From Onchocerca volvulus (lineage: Eukaryota > Nematoda > Chromadorea > Rhabditida > Onchocercidae): DNA of 64,000 nucleotides. The notes beneath the pieces were generated by a model, which was given only the letters and a program-made list of their open reading frames with translations, ran no database searches and was not told the origin of the DNA. The translations under genes and the position numbers were made by a program. The DNA lies in assembly GCA_000499405.2 (NCBI GenBank), contig HG738137.1, positions 20,608,603-20,672,602 of the forward strand. Direction: 5' to 3'. Numbering within the stretch: position 1 is the stretch's first letter; each line of letters begins with the position of its first letter. Of the stretch, positions 24,201 through 35,308 are shown in pieces.

Positions 24201-26491
24201 AAGACTGTCCCCTCTACGACATTGCTCCTTAATTTTTTTACTGCAAGCTGCGTGCCGTTGCAAAGTTTTGGCTGGTTGATATTTCGCAACATGATAATTG
24301 GAGCCGATTTTCAATCGTGAGATGGCATCCCTTACATATCTAATTAATGCAAAAATTCTGTTGAATAATTAACCGTTTCATCTGCTTCCACAATAGTGTC
24401 GATAGACTTGTATGTGACTGCCTCTTTTTGAATGTTAGACTGTATAATATTGTTAAGTTCGTTGACGTCTTTATTCTTGACCGCAAGAATAGCTCGTTCG
24501 CTCAGCCAATCGTGATTCTTATAATTGGTTTGAATAGCGGGAAATATTTTTTTTAACCAATTCTTCTTTTGACGTTACTAAATTGCAGAAGTTATGAGGC
24601 AATGAAATTCGTCCTGTGGTCAGATCAACCGGCACCTTTCTGTTCCCAATTTCCAGCAATTGATTTGAGAATATTCCAGCCGATCGATCGTTTTGCAGCT
24701 GAACACATATATTTGTAGTTAATTTTAAGTCTTTACGTGTCATCACAAAGTAGAGTATTTCAGGCAAGCATTTATTTCGTCCACTGGTGTCGATTGAGGA
24801 ATTACAGGTATGTTTACCCGAAATCTCCTGCAAGCAATATTAATGCCTTTCCAAATAGTCTGATATTTCCACTTAAACCTTGCAATGATCGATTAAGAGC
24901 TTCGCCGATTGTTTGTCGCCATTCTACATTCATTCCAAACAATAAGTTTGCATTTTGCAATACTTTTCCCATGCCGGATGTTTTGGAAATGTTGCATATG
25001 GGAGTTTCAATAAATTGCATGCTAAATGGCAATTTCAAAGCAGAATGAGCAGTTCTTCCACCTAATAGCAATGTTGCAGATATTCCGGATGATGCAAGGT
25101 CGAATTGTTGTCAGAATCAATCTAATTAGGAACGTTTTGCCAGTTTCTCCTGTCGCATCTGAAAAGAAGATTTCTACAACTCCCTTATTAACAGTTTGCA
25201 TTATTTTTGCTCAAACATTAGCTTAGGAATATTTGATTGCACATATGACAAAAGATCATCGTGCTGTAATTTTGTTCGCAACGCAATTCTACATCGAGCG
25301 AAACAGCAGCAGATCGATTCGGTGATGGCATTCCCAATTGATTGATAACTTTGATTTGTAAGCAGAAGTTATAGAGAGATAGATAAAAATAAACAAATAA
25401 ATGTATAAAAGAAATAAAATTTAAAAAAGAAGGAATTAGTATCAATTATATTAAATTATCAGTCACCAATATTTCCGATGGATTTGAATATTTAATCTAG
25501 GGAAAAATGAAGAAAGTTATGAAAAAAACTGGCAAAATATTTTAACATTAAATTCACATCAAATTAAGTTAAATCAAAATTAAGTCGGGGAAGATTAGCT
25601 GAGCAAGAAGCTTGATCCTAAAAAATATTTAGAATGTAACAAAATTTCTTTAGGTTAAATTGATGCCTTTTTTTTTAACAAATTAAGTTAATTTTTATTA
25701 AAGAAAAAGAATTTCAAAATTTAACAGATATTTGAAATTTTTTTTTTCAGATTCGTTCCAAATGCAAGAATTTTTATATTTGTCTGCCATGTCAGAAAGC
25801 ATTTTAATTTTTAGGAGATTTATCATTTATAACGGGAAGCATTCACATTTTTATTTATATAGATTGGCTCTTTTAACTTCACGTCACCGTAATTATTGTG
25901 ACATTACTCTTGAGTCCAATCAGTACTGCCAATCTCAAACAGTAATTTTTATATTGATCATTTATTGCATATGAGCTTAATTAACTTCAAAAATATCAGG
26001 GTATATCATTCATGTTGGCTGATATGGCTATAAATTTGGAACTTTCACGATTGATGACTTATCGAAGTGCATGGGAAGTGACGTTAGCGCAAAATTCACC
26101 TACCTCATATTATTCGTCCATTGCTAAATGTTTCGCTGCTGATACTGCCAATATTGCCGCATCCAATGCTGTTCAGATTTTTGGCGGTAAGAAGCTTTTT
26201 CTAATTTTAATTTTAAATTTGACAATACTTTTACCCAACTATTATTTGGCAGTTATTTATCCTGTCATATATTTAGTCTCATGGCCTTAAGAATGACAAA
26301 ATTGAAATTCTTTCTATCGTTTAATTGTTTTAGGGAATGGATTCAATACAGAATATCCAGTGGAGAAATTAATGCGTGATGCAAAAATATTGCAAATTTA
26401 TGAAGGCACTAACCAGATCCAAAGGATTATTATCTCTCGAAAGTTAACAATACAAGTTCGAGAGACTGGAACCTCAAGCATGCTTTTATGA
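21201..26491 (+). CDS. Medium-chain acyl-CoA dehydrogenase, tandem copy A
   Basis: Eight exons: 21201-21285, 21393-21560, 21808-21989, 22307-22546, 22839-22972, 23150-23258, 26000-26186 and 26334-26491; 420 residues, like mammalian ACADM (421). The flavoenzyme makes the first double bond in mitochondrial beta-oxidation and passes electrons to ETF. The first 22 or so residues are Arg/Ser/Leu-rich and free of acid, like a mitochondrial presequence. Then follow [31 protein letters not shown] (flavin/substrate loop), [47 protein letters not shown] and the catalytic segment [11 protein letters not shown] with the active-site Glu at about residue 392. All match MCAD more closely than the other ACAD subfamilies. 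The loop has Ser-Cys where mammals have Pro-Gly. Intron 6 (23259-25999) is swollen by an antisense Helitron remnant; splice sites on both sides are intact, so the gene is probably functional. Confidence 0.93.
23349..25370 (-). mobile_element. Helitron remnant, copy 2, inside MCAD intron 6
   Basis: Reverse-complement relative of the 8.39-10.57 kb copy. It starts a little further upstream, with [20 protein letters not shown] and CHMCNQ-type residues (25218-25360), then a readable Walker A GETGKT near 25145, [18 protein letters not shown], the [10 protein letters not shown] block (24519-24833) and KPDNLYI near 23975. It carries the same stop (GGGTAA) and the same one-base deletion after LLAGDF as copy 1, and several private changes elsewhere. 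The element end near 23349-23410 is GC-rich with CGAAGCGTGGCCGGCC and a CTAG, reminiscent of the Helitron 3' hairpin and CTRR end. It lies antisense to the host gene, entirely in the intron. Confidence 0.88.
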
Positions 26492-27186
26492 TGAAAAGAA
26501 ATGTTTTTCGCTAGTTCCATAACTGCTGATAGTAACGTATATTGTTGAATAGTATTATACATGACACTGCCATTCATGCTGAAACAAAAATAGATGCTGT
26601 AAAAATATCTGAAAATTTTGATAAAGTATTTCTAACGATCAATTTCCCTTATTTGCATAGTTAATTTGAACTATCAAATCCATCATTTTAATTTTTTATC
26701 ATCGATCTTATTTTTGTCGCATTTTCAAACATCTCATATGATGAAGGTGCGTTCTAAATTTACCGATCTTTAATTTTTGATTTTGAAAATTTCTTTCGTC
26801 TTCGTAATCTTCAATGAAGAAACAGAATTTCAATTAAATTAATTTTCTCAAAAGTAAGCAAACTTTATACTTCCCAAATTTTCTATTATATTCAAATAAT
26901 CATAAAAATCTTTTTAAGAGATGCATTGTATTTTCAGTGCTTTATGATATTTTCAAGATGCATGCTACGAAAGCTGCAATATTGCAGTGTTCAGTTTCAA
27001 AATCGATTCATTTCATTTGGTTTGACCTTTATTTTAATTACTCATTTGTAGTAAATTAATTGATCATCTTGAGATCTCGTCACTCTTAATGTATCTAATG
27101 GTACTTTCGTCACTTCCGGGTGTTTTTGGCAAGAGAAATTAATTATAATTAATAGCTGCGCAAAAAGGGCTAATTATATTTAATAG
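26492..27186. other. Spacer between the two MCAD genes
   Basis: About 0.7 kb. It may hold the first exon of copy B: an ATG at 26959 opens a short frame (MHATKAAILQ) with a possible phase-1 donor, which could supply a presequence. Otherwise nothing was recognised. Confidence 0.4.
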
Positions 27187-29660
27187 ATGTATGTAGTATC
27201 TATTTTTCTAGTATTATCCGATACAGAACGTGAATATCGTGATGTTGCAATGAAATTTACAAAAGAAAAAATCATGCCCATTGCAGCTCACTATGATAAT
27301 ACTGGAGAAGTAAATATTTGATTTCAAAAATTTCTAAGTTTGTTCATAAAATTTTTAAATTTGTTCATCGAAACATCGGCATAGAAGCAATGCAATGAAT
27401 TATTATTAACCATTACTGGAGTATTTCTGACTCTTGAAGATTAACAATCTCCATTATATTCAATAAAGTATCTTTTTTAAACTTTCACTGTATAGCTGGT
27501 AAATTTCGTTTCTTAATTTGAACAACAAAGTCCGATTTCAGTTTCCATGGGATATTGTAAAAGAAGCACATCAAATAGGCCTCATGAATCCACAAATTCC
27601 AAAAAAGTATGGTAAGCGAATAATTATTTCTGCATTCATATCAAAAAATACAACAATAAGTATGATAGTGAAAAAAATATTCTATTTTTCAGGTGGGCTA
27701 GAATTAACGAATTTGGAAACTGTGCTGATAGTTGAGGCATTAGCTTACGGTTGTTCCGCTATTCAACTTTGTATTATGGGGCCATCATTAGCTGTGGCAC
27801 CGCTTAATATAGCTGGAAACGAAGAGCAAAAAAAGAAGTATTTAGGAATGCTTACTGCTGAACCCACTATTGCTGTATGTCTTTGAAAGAGAACGAGGAA
27901 AGAAGATGGATAGAAAAGACAAAATGTTTTGATAATTATTTAAATATTTAGGAACTTCCATTTAGGCACTTTTTGAGAGCATGCCATGATAATCTAGCAT
28001 TTGACTTCTTTAATGACTGTCGTGTAATAGGAATTTTATAAATTGTTCAGATAGATCTGAAATTTTCATAAAAAATCAAAATTGTATTGTCAATGAAATT
28101 TCAGTAATGAATTAGCACTCTTCTCTTTTTATTTGTACGAGATTTATGTTTATTAAATTTTTAGGCTTATTGCGTGTCGGAACCAAGTGCGGGCTCCGAT
28201 GTTTCAGGTATTAAAATGAAGGCCGAAAAAAAAGGTATACTGTCAGTTGTACAAAAGAAAAAAAAAACAGCTGTTTAGATTAATGTGAAACAGTAGCGGG
28301 CATGATTGCAATAATTGAAAATGAATTGATTTAAAATGGTAAATTCGAAAATAATTTCGGGATTATTGAAAAAGTAATAAAGAGTACACTGGACCACATT
28401 TTTGAGGGGACTCATATGTACTGAATGGTACCAAAGCTTGGATAACTGGTGGTGGACTAGCGCAATGGTTCTTTGTACTGGCAAGAACGGATCCAGACCT
28501 AAAAACTCCACCAGGAAAAGCATTCACGGCCTTTATTGTTGATGGCGATACTAAAGGAATCAGTAGAGGAAAAAAGGTGAAATTACTTGTCATTCATGCA
28601 GCTTGCAAAAAAGTTGAGATATCATTTTGATAAGCTAATATTGGATTTTACATTTTAACAAATTTGTTGAAAAAATATTAATCTCAGCCACTGCAGGAAC
28701 AAAATATGGGACAGCGATGCTCGGATACACGAACAATAACTTTCGAGAATGTTATAGTCCCAAAGCAGGTAAAAATATTGAAAAAAAAAAAAGAAACCTA
28801 GAATTTCCAAGAATATTTCTAAGCTATTTATACTTTATAATCCAAAATTTTTGCTTACCTGAGATTGCATTAAATACATGAAATTTTTTTTAGAACGTTC
28901 TCGGTGCACCTGGTGCCGGTTTCAAAATAGCAATGGGCGCATTTGACATAACTCGTCCTGCTGTTGCAGCTGCAGCAACCGGTCTTTCGTGGCGTGCTCT
29001 CGACGAGGCATGCAAATATGCACTAGAAAGGAAAGCATTCGGAGTCCCAATTGCTATGGTATTCAGTCAGATTTCTTGTTAAAAAATTTACACAATTCAA
29101 ACATGAGAGTTACTTTTGTTAAAGAATAGTTTTAATCAAATAAGTTAGAATTTCATTCCTGAGAACTAACAATAGTTCCATTAATGACTAGCAACTTCAT
29201 AGAAGTCTAGTAGACGAATTTTCACTATTTATTTAGAATCAAGGAATATCATTCATTTTGGCTGACATGGCTGCAAATGTAGAACTCGCTCGACTAATCA
29301 CATATCATGCTGCAATGACTGTCAACAATCAAGCGTATTATGCTTCGATAGCTAAATGTTTTGCTGCCGATACTGCTAATATTGCTGCAACCAACGCCGT
29401 ACAAATTTTCGGAGGTTTGTTTTAATGAAATTATTTTATTATCTGTGTTTGTTGCAAAAAATTTAGTTTAGTGATTCCGTTTACAGAAAAGAAATAAAAT
29501 TTTTTTTGCAGGTAATGGATTCAGTAAGGAATATCCGGTGGAAAAATTGATGCGTGATGCAAAAATCTATCAAATTTACGAAGGTACAAGTCAAATACAA
29601 CGAATTGTTATTTCACGCCATATTCTTCAAAAAATTGCAAGTTCAGGAAGCGCTTCCTGA
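27187..29660 (+). CDS. Medium-chain acyl-CoA dehydrogenase, tandem copy B
   Basis: Exons 27212-27309 (or from an in-frame ATG at 27187), 27542-27611, 27693-27874, 28165-28234, 28407-28576, 28697-28768, 28894-29058, 29237-29414 and 29512-29660; about 392 residues from 27187. It runs [86 protein letters not shown] and [11 protein letters not shown] with the catalytic Glu kept. It is clearly paralogous to copy A (21.2-26.5 kb). Phases shared with copy A hold at the GLEL exon, the GISF exon and the last exon; three further introns are private to one copy. The 5' end is unsure: starting at 27187 gives MYVVSIFLV, a hydrophobic and not presequence-like leader, whereas the good acceptor at 27210-27211 suggests a separate upstream first exon. 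The acceptor before 28407 (TTTTGAG) is weak but forced by the alignment. Confidence 0.88.
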
Positions 29661-30430
29661 TATTCTCGATAATATATATGAAAAGTTCCAAGAGGCAGTT
29701 TCAAAAATGAGAATTGATCTGACTGATAGATTTGAAAAAATCTATTAGAGACTTTTTATTTCCATGTTGCATTTCTAGGCGAAATGTATGTCACAAGTTA
29801 TATTCCCTGATTTTGTTAAAAGCACTGTGAAACTATAGAAATACTTTATATAAAGATGTCTGATTCTTTGATAATAGCGACTTCTGCACTGAATATTAAG
29901 ATTTGAAATTAAAATACTTCAAATATTCAATCAAATAAAAACGGAACAATATTTTCGAAAAACTCGAATAAAGTGAAAAATGCCGTGGATTCGAAAGAAT
30001 ATGAAATAAAAAAAAGTTAAGTAATCTGAGAAGTGAAATTAATAAATCCAATGTTCTATCTTATCGAACATATAATAAATAAAAATAGTAAATAAATTAA
30101 GGAAATGCAAAAAGACGCATTATCCGTAATTTAGAAGTATTGAAAAACTGCGGGAAATTCGTAATGTTCAACATACAGTACCCATATATTAACACTTTCA
30201 TTAAGTGAATGAAGTTAAGAAAACCATTGTAAGAAATGAAAAAATGATAGCCAAATAACTTGAAAGAAAATGATGCATTCATAATTCGTAAGAAACAGAT
30301 GATAATAATATTAATAGAAATTATCCAACAGATTATTCTTGTAACATTCTTTCGAAATCTGGTACCAATTATGTCCACGAAAATTCTCAGAAAACTTCAT
30401 TCAGAGATTCTCCGCATCGCGTGAGGTTGA
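29661..30430. other. Intergenic, no gene seen
   Basis: Downstream flank of MCAD copy B. A TAG-ended frame runs a little beyond the stop, but the family alignment ends at 29660. Several AATAAA signals occur (for example near 29935). Nothing else supported. Confidence 0.5.
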
Positions 30431-30960
30431 AGAATCGGCTATATTTTCGAGCAAGTGCATAATTGTCGGAAAAGTCCGAAAATTATAATAATCAAGGAGT
30501 AGTCGAGTCCAAAAAGCACATAAACATGTCTGCCTTCAAAACAATAAACAAAAGGACAAACACGCTTCCGGCCAAAATGGTAATCATGTTTACTATCAGA
30601 AGGGGAAACAAAAAATAAAGATGTTTATCGTCAAAATGTTCCAATCAACAGAGAAACAAGGCGAAGTCGACCAATAATGAGGCGAGAAATTGAAATCAGG
30701 AGAAAAGAGAAGCCTCGAAAGGATATATAAGGATTGGATTATGGACAAGAATCATTCGTGGCTACACATTATTAGCGAAAGTTCTCTAGAACATTATCAG
30801 CTTCTACAACGACCCAGGAGGCTACAGTACAACAATCAACAAATCGACAATTTTCTCTACTATCAGCAAAAATAATCCTGCGATCACTTATCTTGGATTC
30901 TTCAAAACTGGTTAAATTATATAGGAAGACAAACTCTTCCATCTAAGAACAAAACCTTTT
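30430..30960 (+). mobile_element. Diverged Helitron-tail relic
   Basis: The piece near 30590-30680 lines up with the tail of Helitron copy 1 near 9910-9970: AGATGTTTATCGTCAAAATG against ATATGTTTACCATCAAAACA, followed in both by AACAGAGAAACAA/CACAGATAAACGA-like sequence. The part at about 30807-30905 also resembles 61550-61660 (CAACAATCAACAAATCGACA; AATAATCCTGCGATCACTTA). No readable protein remains. Its boundaries are uncertain. Confidence 0.5.
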
Positions 30961-31110
30961 CTCATTAAAGATTGGTTTGTGCCACAAAAATCAACTTTTC
31001 CAACAATAATAATGATGAATATAAAGAAAAAAAAAAAAAAAAATTCGGAGATGAACACAATTGTGAACTATCGTTTTGTTTTGTTATAATTTATAATTCT
31101 TTTTTTTTTT

Positions 31111-31253
31111 GTTTAACAAAAGCCTAAAATTTGCTATTTCAATCAAAATTTTGTGTTTCGAATTATTGATTTCTGTTTTTTTTTTTTCTCACTGGTTTCG
31201 TTTAAAAATTTTTTTAAATTGGGAATCTTGTAAATTTTAGGCTTTTGTTAAAC
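31111..31253. mobile_element. 143-bp MITE-like element with 22-bp perfect inverted ends
   Basis: GTTTAACAAAAGCCTAAAAT plus TT at 31111-31132 recurs as an exact reverse complement at 31232-31253. The 99-base middle is AT-rich and non-coding. Perfect terminal repeats around a short non-coding core are typical of miniature inverted-repeat elements. A target duplication could not be defined because the left flank is a run of T. Confidence 0.65.
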
Positions 31254-32924
31254 TTGTAAAAAGTTGAAAAAAAAAATCCTCATCACTGAAAAAGATTGAA
31301 TAATTGAATCAAATAGAATCGATAATATTTATTAGACTTTTTGCTTTTTTTGTCTGTTTCCTTAAAGTTCTAAAACAAGAAAAATGAGACGAACAAATAA
31401 AGACTGAATAAACAGCTGAAGTGCGACGAGAAATTTCATTTTTCCCATTTCATTTAGAACCATTTCGCAGGATAGATGAAATAAAAAGGAAGAGTTGACA
31501 ATGATGGTGTTGCTACTGTGCAAATAATGTATGATATGTAATTAAAACATGCTGTCAATAGAACGAACACGTGCAAAACGTATTCAGCTGTTTAAGTGCA
31601 ATATGTGATAGACGTAAGTCTGTCAGGTTCGAAGGTTTTAACGTCTGTTCAGTCTGCATAATTGAAGAGACGAACGAAAGGAAGTGAAAAGACATTTCAT
31701 TCGGTAAATAGCTTGAGATTTAATTTATGGGAAATCCATTTGTCAAATAGACAGTGCTATGGAATGGAACCGGATAGTGCGACACAGTTTGAAGTGCAAA
31801 TACCTGAAGCAAGATGAGGAGGACAATCATCAAACACAAATAAAATGGATGGACAGAGGAACGAAGCACATTCATCGTCTGCTCATCCTGATGCTGTGCT
31901 GTGTCATCAAATGGATGAAATGATTCATCGATTTTCTGGACCATTAATTTCAAATTTCTTCACTTTTTCATTTGTTGTCATTTTTAAGTTCAACAAATAA
32001 TATCTATTTGCAAAGTTATTCTTCGATGGAATTGAAATCCAAAATGCTATTTTCTGTAAGAGATACTTTTTTCAATTCTATTGTCCATTTACATTGACAA
32101 CATTGTCAATTTTCAGTTATCGTTTAGAGAAAGATTTTGCGTGCTTATTTTTCCTATGCCTGTTTTATCGCAGATTAGCCAAGACTGGACAGACAGATTA
32201 TTCACTAATTTCTTCTTTTTCCTTCATTGGGCTCTTTTATTAATTGTTCTACTGATGTACAAAATTATTTACTATATTTTATATTGTAAAATATATTCTA
32301 TTGAGAAAGATATGTCGTAAATAATAATAAAGGATCTCCAAGAGAAAACTTTTGTTGATCAAATGGAAGTATATTACACGAAATCTTTGCTTATCCAAAA
32401 TGTATGGGCGAAATTTTGTCAACAAAATTCAAATTATGAATTTTGAAATGAGAAAAACTTTTCATCCGCTTAAACAATGTGTTATAAGATATCTGAAATG
32501 TATTTCATAGAATTGAGTTTCAAATCAGTGATGTAATGTCAGGAATTTTGTAACATTATACTATAATTTTGAAAGTCAAGTCGGACGAAAATTCAATTTT
32601 TGTGTATATTGTGAAACATGAAATATTCTAAACGTATAGTAAAGTCTAAAACTTGCACATGAAAGGAAATGCAGGAATCCAAAAAGTTAAGTGTGTAGGT
32701 TTGTCAGGGAAATAATGTTCGCTCAAATCTGCAAAGCTTGAAATATCTTTCATAAGTATTTAATGCAATGTTATCGATAATCAATGATATATCAGAATTT
32801 ACTATGTTTCATGTTCGCTCCCGTCATTAAATCATATGTTTTTTTCTCAAACTGCATAATTTACTTTAAATGATTGCTTTTGGTGTTTTAATTAATTTCA
32901 TTGTCTTCAAATTAAAATGAATAG

Positions 32925-33149
32925 ATGATGACGAAGCGAAATGGAATTTTGTTGTTAAAGAGTTTTAATGATACTGTAACTCGTTTTATTGTTTATTATA
33001 TTAAGCCTCAAAACGATGTCGTTTTACAACGCATTCCATTATATTTTATGCATAGTTCAAAATTAACAGAAGATGGAAACGAATCAATTATTCAATTAAT
33101 TAATGGAAATCGAATTGATTCATTTCTATTTCCAGTCATTTACGATTGA
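32925..33149 (+). CDS. Candidate exon or small ORF, unrecognised
   Basis: A 74-codon frame starts with ATGATG right behind an AATAG acceptor-like sequence and ends in TGA. The composition looks protein-like (TRFIVYYIKPQNDVVLQRIP, HSSKLTEDGNESIIQ) and is less homopolymeric than chance frames nearby. No family is recognised and no matching partner exon is proven. It may belong with the terminal exon candidate at 35176-35252. A chance open frame remains quite possible. Confidence 0.22.
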   Translation: MMTKRNGILLLKSFNDTVTRFIVYYIKPQNDVVLQRIPLYFMHSSKLTEDGNESIIQLINGNRIDSFLFPVIYD

Positions 33150-33990
33150 AATTATTGTGCTGTAAATGAAAATGTAATCGAAACATTCGGTTAATTCGCA
33201 TTTTCGGGCATCGTTTATTTCCCTTTTCATTCCAATCACTTTTTCCCTTTCATCTTTTGATTTCAAATATCTTTGACAATGTTTATTCATATATTTCCAT
33301 TTTCTTCTCATCTCTCCATTCCATCTACTTTAGTTTTGTATGTATTCACATCTGAACTTTTTTTTATCAGTTATACAGTGCTATCATCTGTCAGTCTCTC
33401 CTTAGCTATCAAAGTTTCGATCTTTCTCTGTTTAAACTTTTCGCGAAATCGTTTGCTCGATGAATCATCATCTATTTACCCTTTCTTATTTACCTAAATG
33501 TATCTGTTTTTTACAAGTTAAGATAGGTGAAGAAGCTCTTGGATAGGGAAGTTTGTTAAGTAACCGGAGAAGATTCTAACTTATTCATGAATTGAACTTT
33601 AATCCCAGCCATTATCATTAGACCAATCGTTCGTTTGATGAAGTGATATCTCAAAATTGAGAAAGAGAGAGAGAGAGGGAAATACAGTAGGATAGAAATA
33701 TTCATTTTTTAAATTGAGAAATGGCGAAATTAAATTATAGTTTTGGCAATTAAATTTTAATTGAACTTGAACTTTTGTTACATTCAACGCCGCAAGATTT
33801 GAAGCATTCAGTAATTTCTGCAATTTTCAATTCTATGCGAATTGCTGAAGCATTAAATTATTTTCAAAAAATGCAGTCATTTGTGACATCACTTCTCAAC
33901 CATTATCGGTTATCAATATCACACAACTGTGTATGACTTCATGTCGCTTGCTCTCTTATGTATTTATACATTTATAGATACATGCTTGCA

Positions 33991-34006
33991 TTTGCATGCA
34001 TGCAAA
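33991..34006. promoter_or_regulatory. 16-bp palindrome made of overlapping octamer-like sites
   Basis: TTTGCATGCATGCAAA is a perfect palindrome. With the preceding A it contains ATTTGCAT, the POU-domain octamer. It lies in a gene-poor interval upstream of the membrane-protein gene at 35.3 kb, so regulatory use is only inference. Confidence 0.3.
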
Positions 34007-35175
34007 CATGAGTTTATCTGAAGATATTTGATATTTCAATTAATTCATTGAAGACTGAAATATTTAGAAATATGAAAGGTATAGAACTAAAAAGTAAATG
34101 TATTATTTTTGCATGGATGAATTTAATACAATAGCAAAATTGGAAATGTGGACTTTCCCCTTTTTATTCTCCAAACTTTAATTCCCAGTTTTTCATTAAA
34201 TAGCTAAATGGAATTCCAAATATCATTAATCAGTTTTCAAACTTCTTTTATCCATTTTTAGCCCAAAAAACATGCGTGAGATTTTTATTAATCAATTAAA
34301 CATTTTATTCTTTCCTGTAATGTTAGATTACTATTTGCCCAGGCTCATGTATATATCATGCTAAGTTGCATTCAAATTCGTATGTCAGTAAAACAGAATT
34401 TTAAACTTTTCGTTTTCTGGATAGATCACAAGGAAACAAAACTTTTTGATATTCAATAAACTTCAACTTTGAGATCACATGAAAATGAAAAACATTTTAT
34501 AACACTTTTTTGATCGAAAATGCTTGGTAGAAGAAATTTAGTTTTGCGAAGAAATTCAAGTTTGCAGCTTTGAAGTTTATTTAATTTTTCTATTTATTCT
34601 TAGTTGTATATACATTGTAAATGATGAATTTCACTTCATTTCAAATTTCATATCAATTTCACTTTTTCAATTTCATTTTTTTTTTCAATTCTTCAAATTT
34701 CAGCTCTTAATTCAAGTCTTTAAGACTTACAGTTTAGCTTGGTAACTCTTGCATTTTTTAAATATTTAGATTGCACTTCTATTTCAAATGTTTGCATCAT
34801 ATTAATGTGATAATCTACTTCTATATCATTTCCTCGAAATATTTCGGACGAACATCAATCAGATCCTGTATTGGGCATTAAAGATATGTTTTCGTAAATT
34901 ATCAAAAAAGAGCCTTAGAAATGATATTGGTATTCACTTCAATGCGATATTTCTTCATTTTTAGCACTGTTATTAAAAAAAAAATCAGAACAAAATCAGC
35001 TAATCAGCTAACTAGTATATTTCTTAACTTTCGATGATTGTCATTTATGTTTTTTTAAAAAATTGTTTTTTTTTTTCATCCATGGCGGTTTGATTATTCT
35101 TCGTTGATATCATTCTGTTTATAAATTGAACTAATAATTCGTAATTTATTTCATCAAAATTCTTTATTATTTCAG

Positions 35176-35252
35176 GAAAAAAGAAAAATACATTAACAAC
35201 AGAAAAGAATAATTTATCCTTCGACGATGAAAGTTTGAATTTCACTACTTGA
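35176..35252 (+). CDS. Candidate terminal exon of an unknown gene
   Basis: TTATTATTTCAG is followed by one frame (entered in phase 1) that reads KKKNTLTTEKNNLSFDDESL and a few more residues to TGA at 35250-35252; the other two frames close quickly. It looks like the hydrophilic tail of a protein. It ends only 56 bases before the ATG of the next gene, a spacing expected for an operon or for trans-splicing. Upstream exons are not identified. Confidence 0.25.
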
Positions 35253-35308
35253 TTTTTGCTTTGTTTATTTTTTTGCTGTTATTTGCTTATTTCATCGAGC
35301 AAAATTGA

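Larger units (their letters stand above)
31254..35175. other. Unresolved region with exon-like pieces
   Basis: Several stretches read like coding sequence but do not join into a gene I can defend. At 31720-31975 both strands are open: on minus, a 50-residue start with a hydrophobic segment (FYLCLMIVLLILLQ) and a possible donor; on plus, MDGQRNEAHSSSAHPDAV and on. At 32117-32320 a TTTTCAG acceptor is followed by a hydrophobic frame. At 32925-33149 a 74-codon frame is listed separately. A 16-bp palindrome lies at 33991-34006, a GA-rich run at 33660-33680 and a TTTCA-rich tract at about 34628-34705. Confidence 0.4.
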
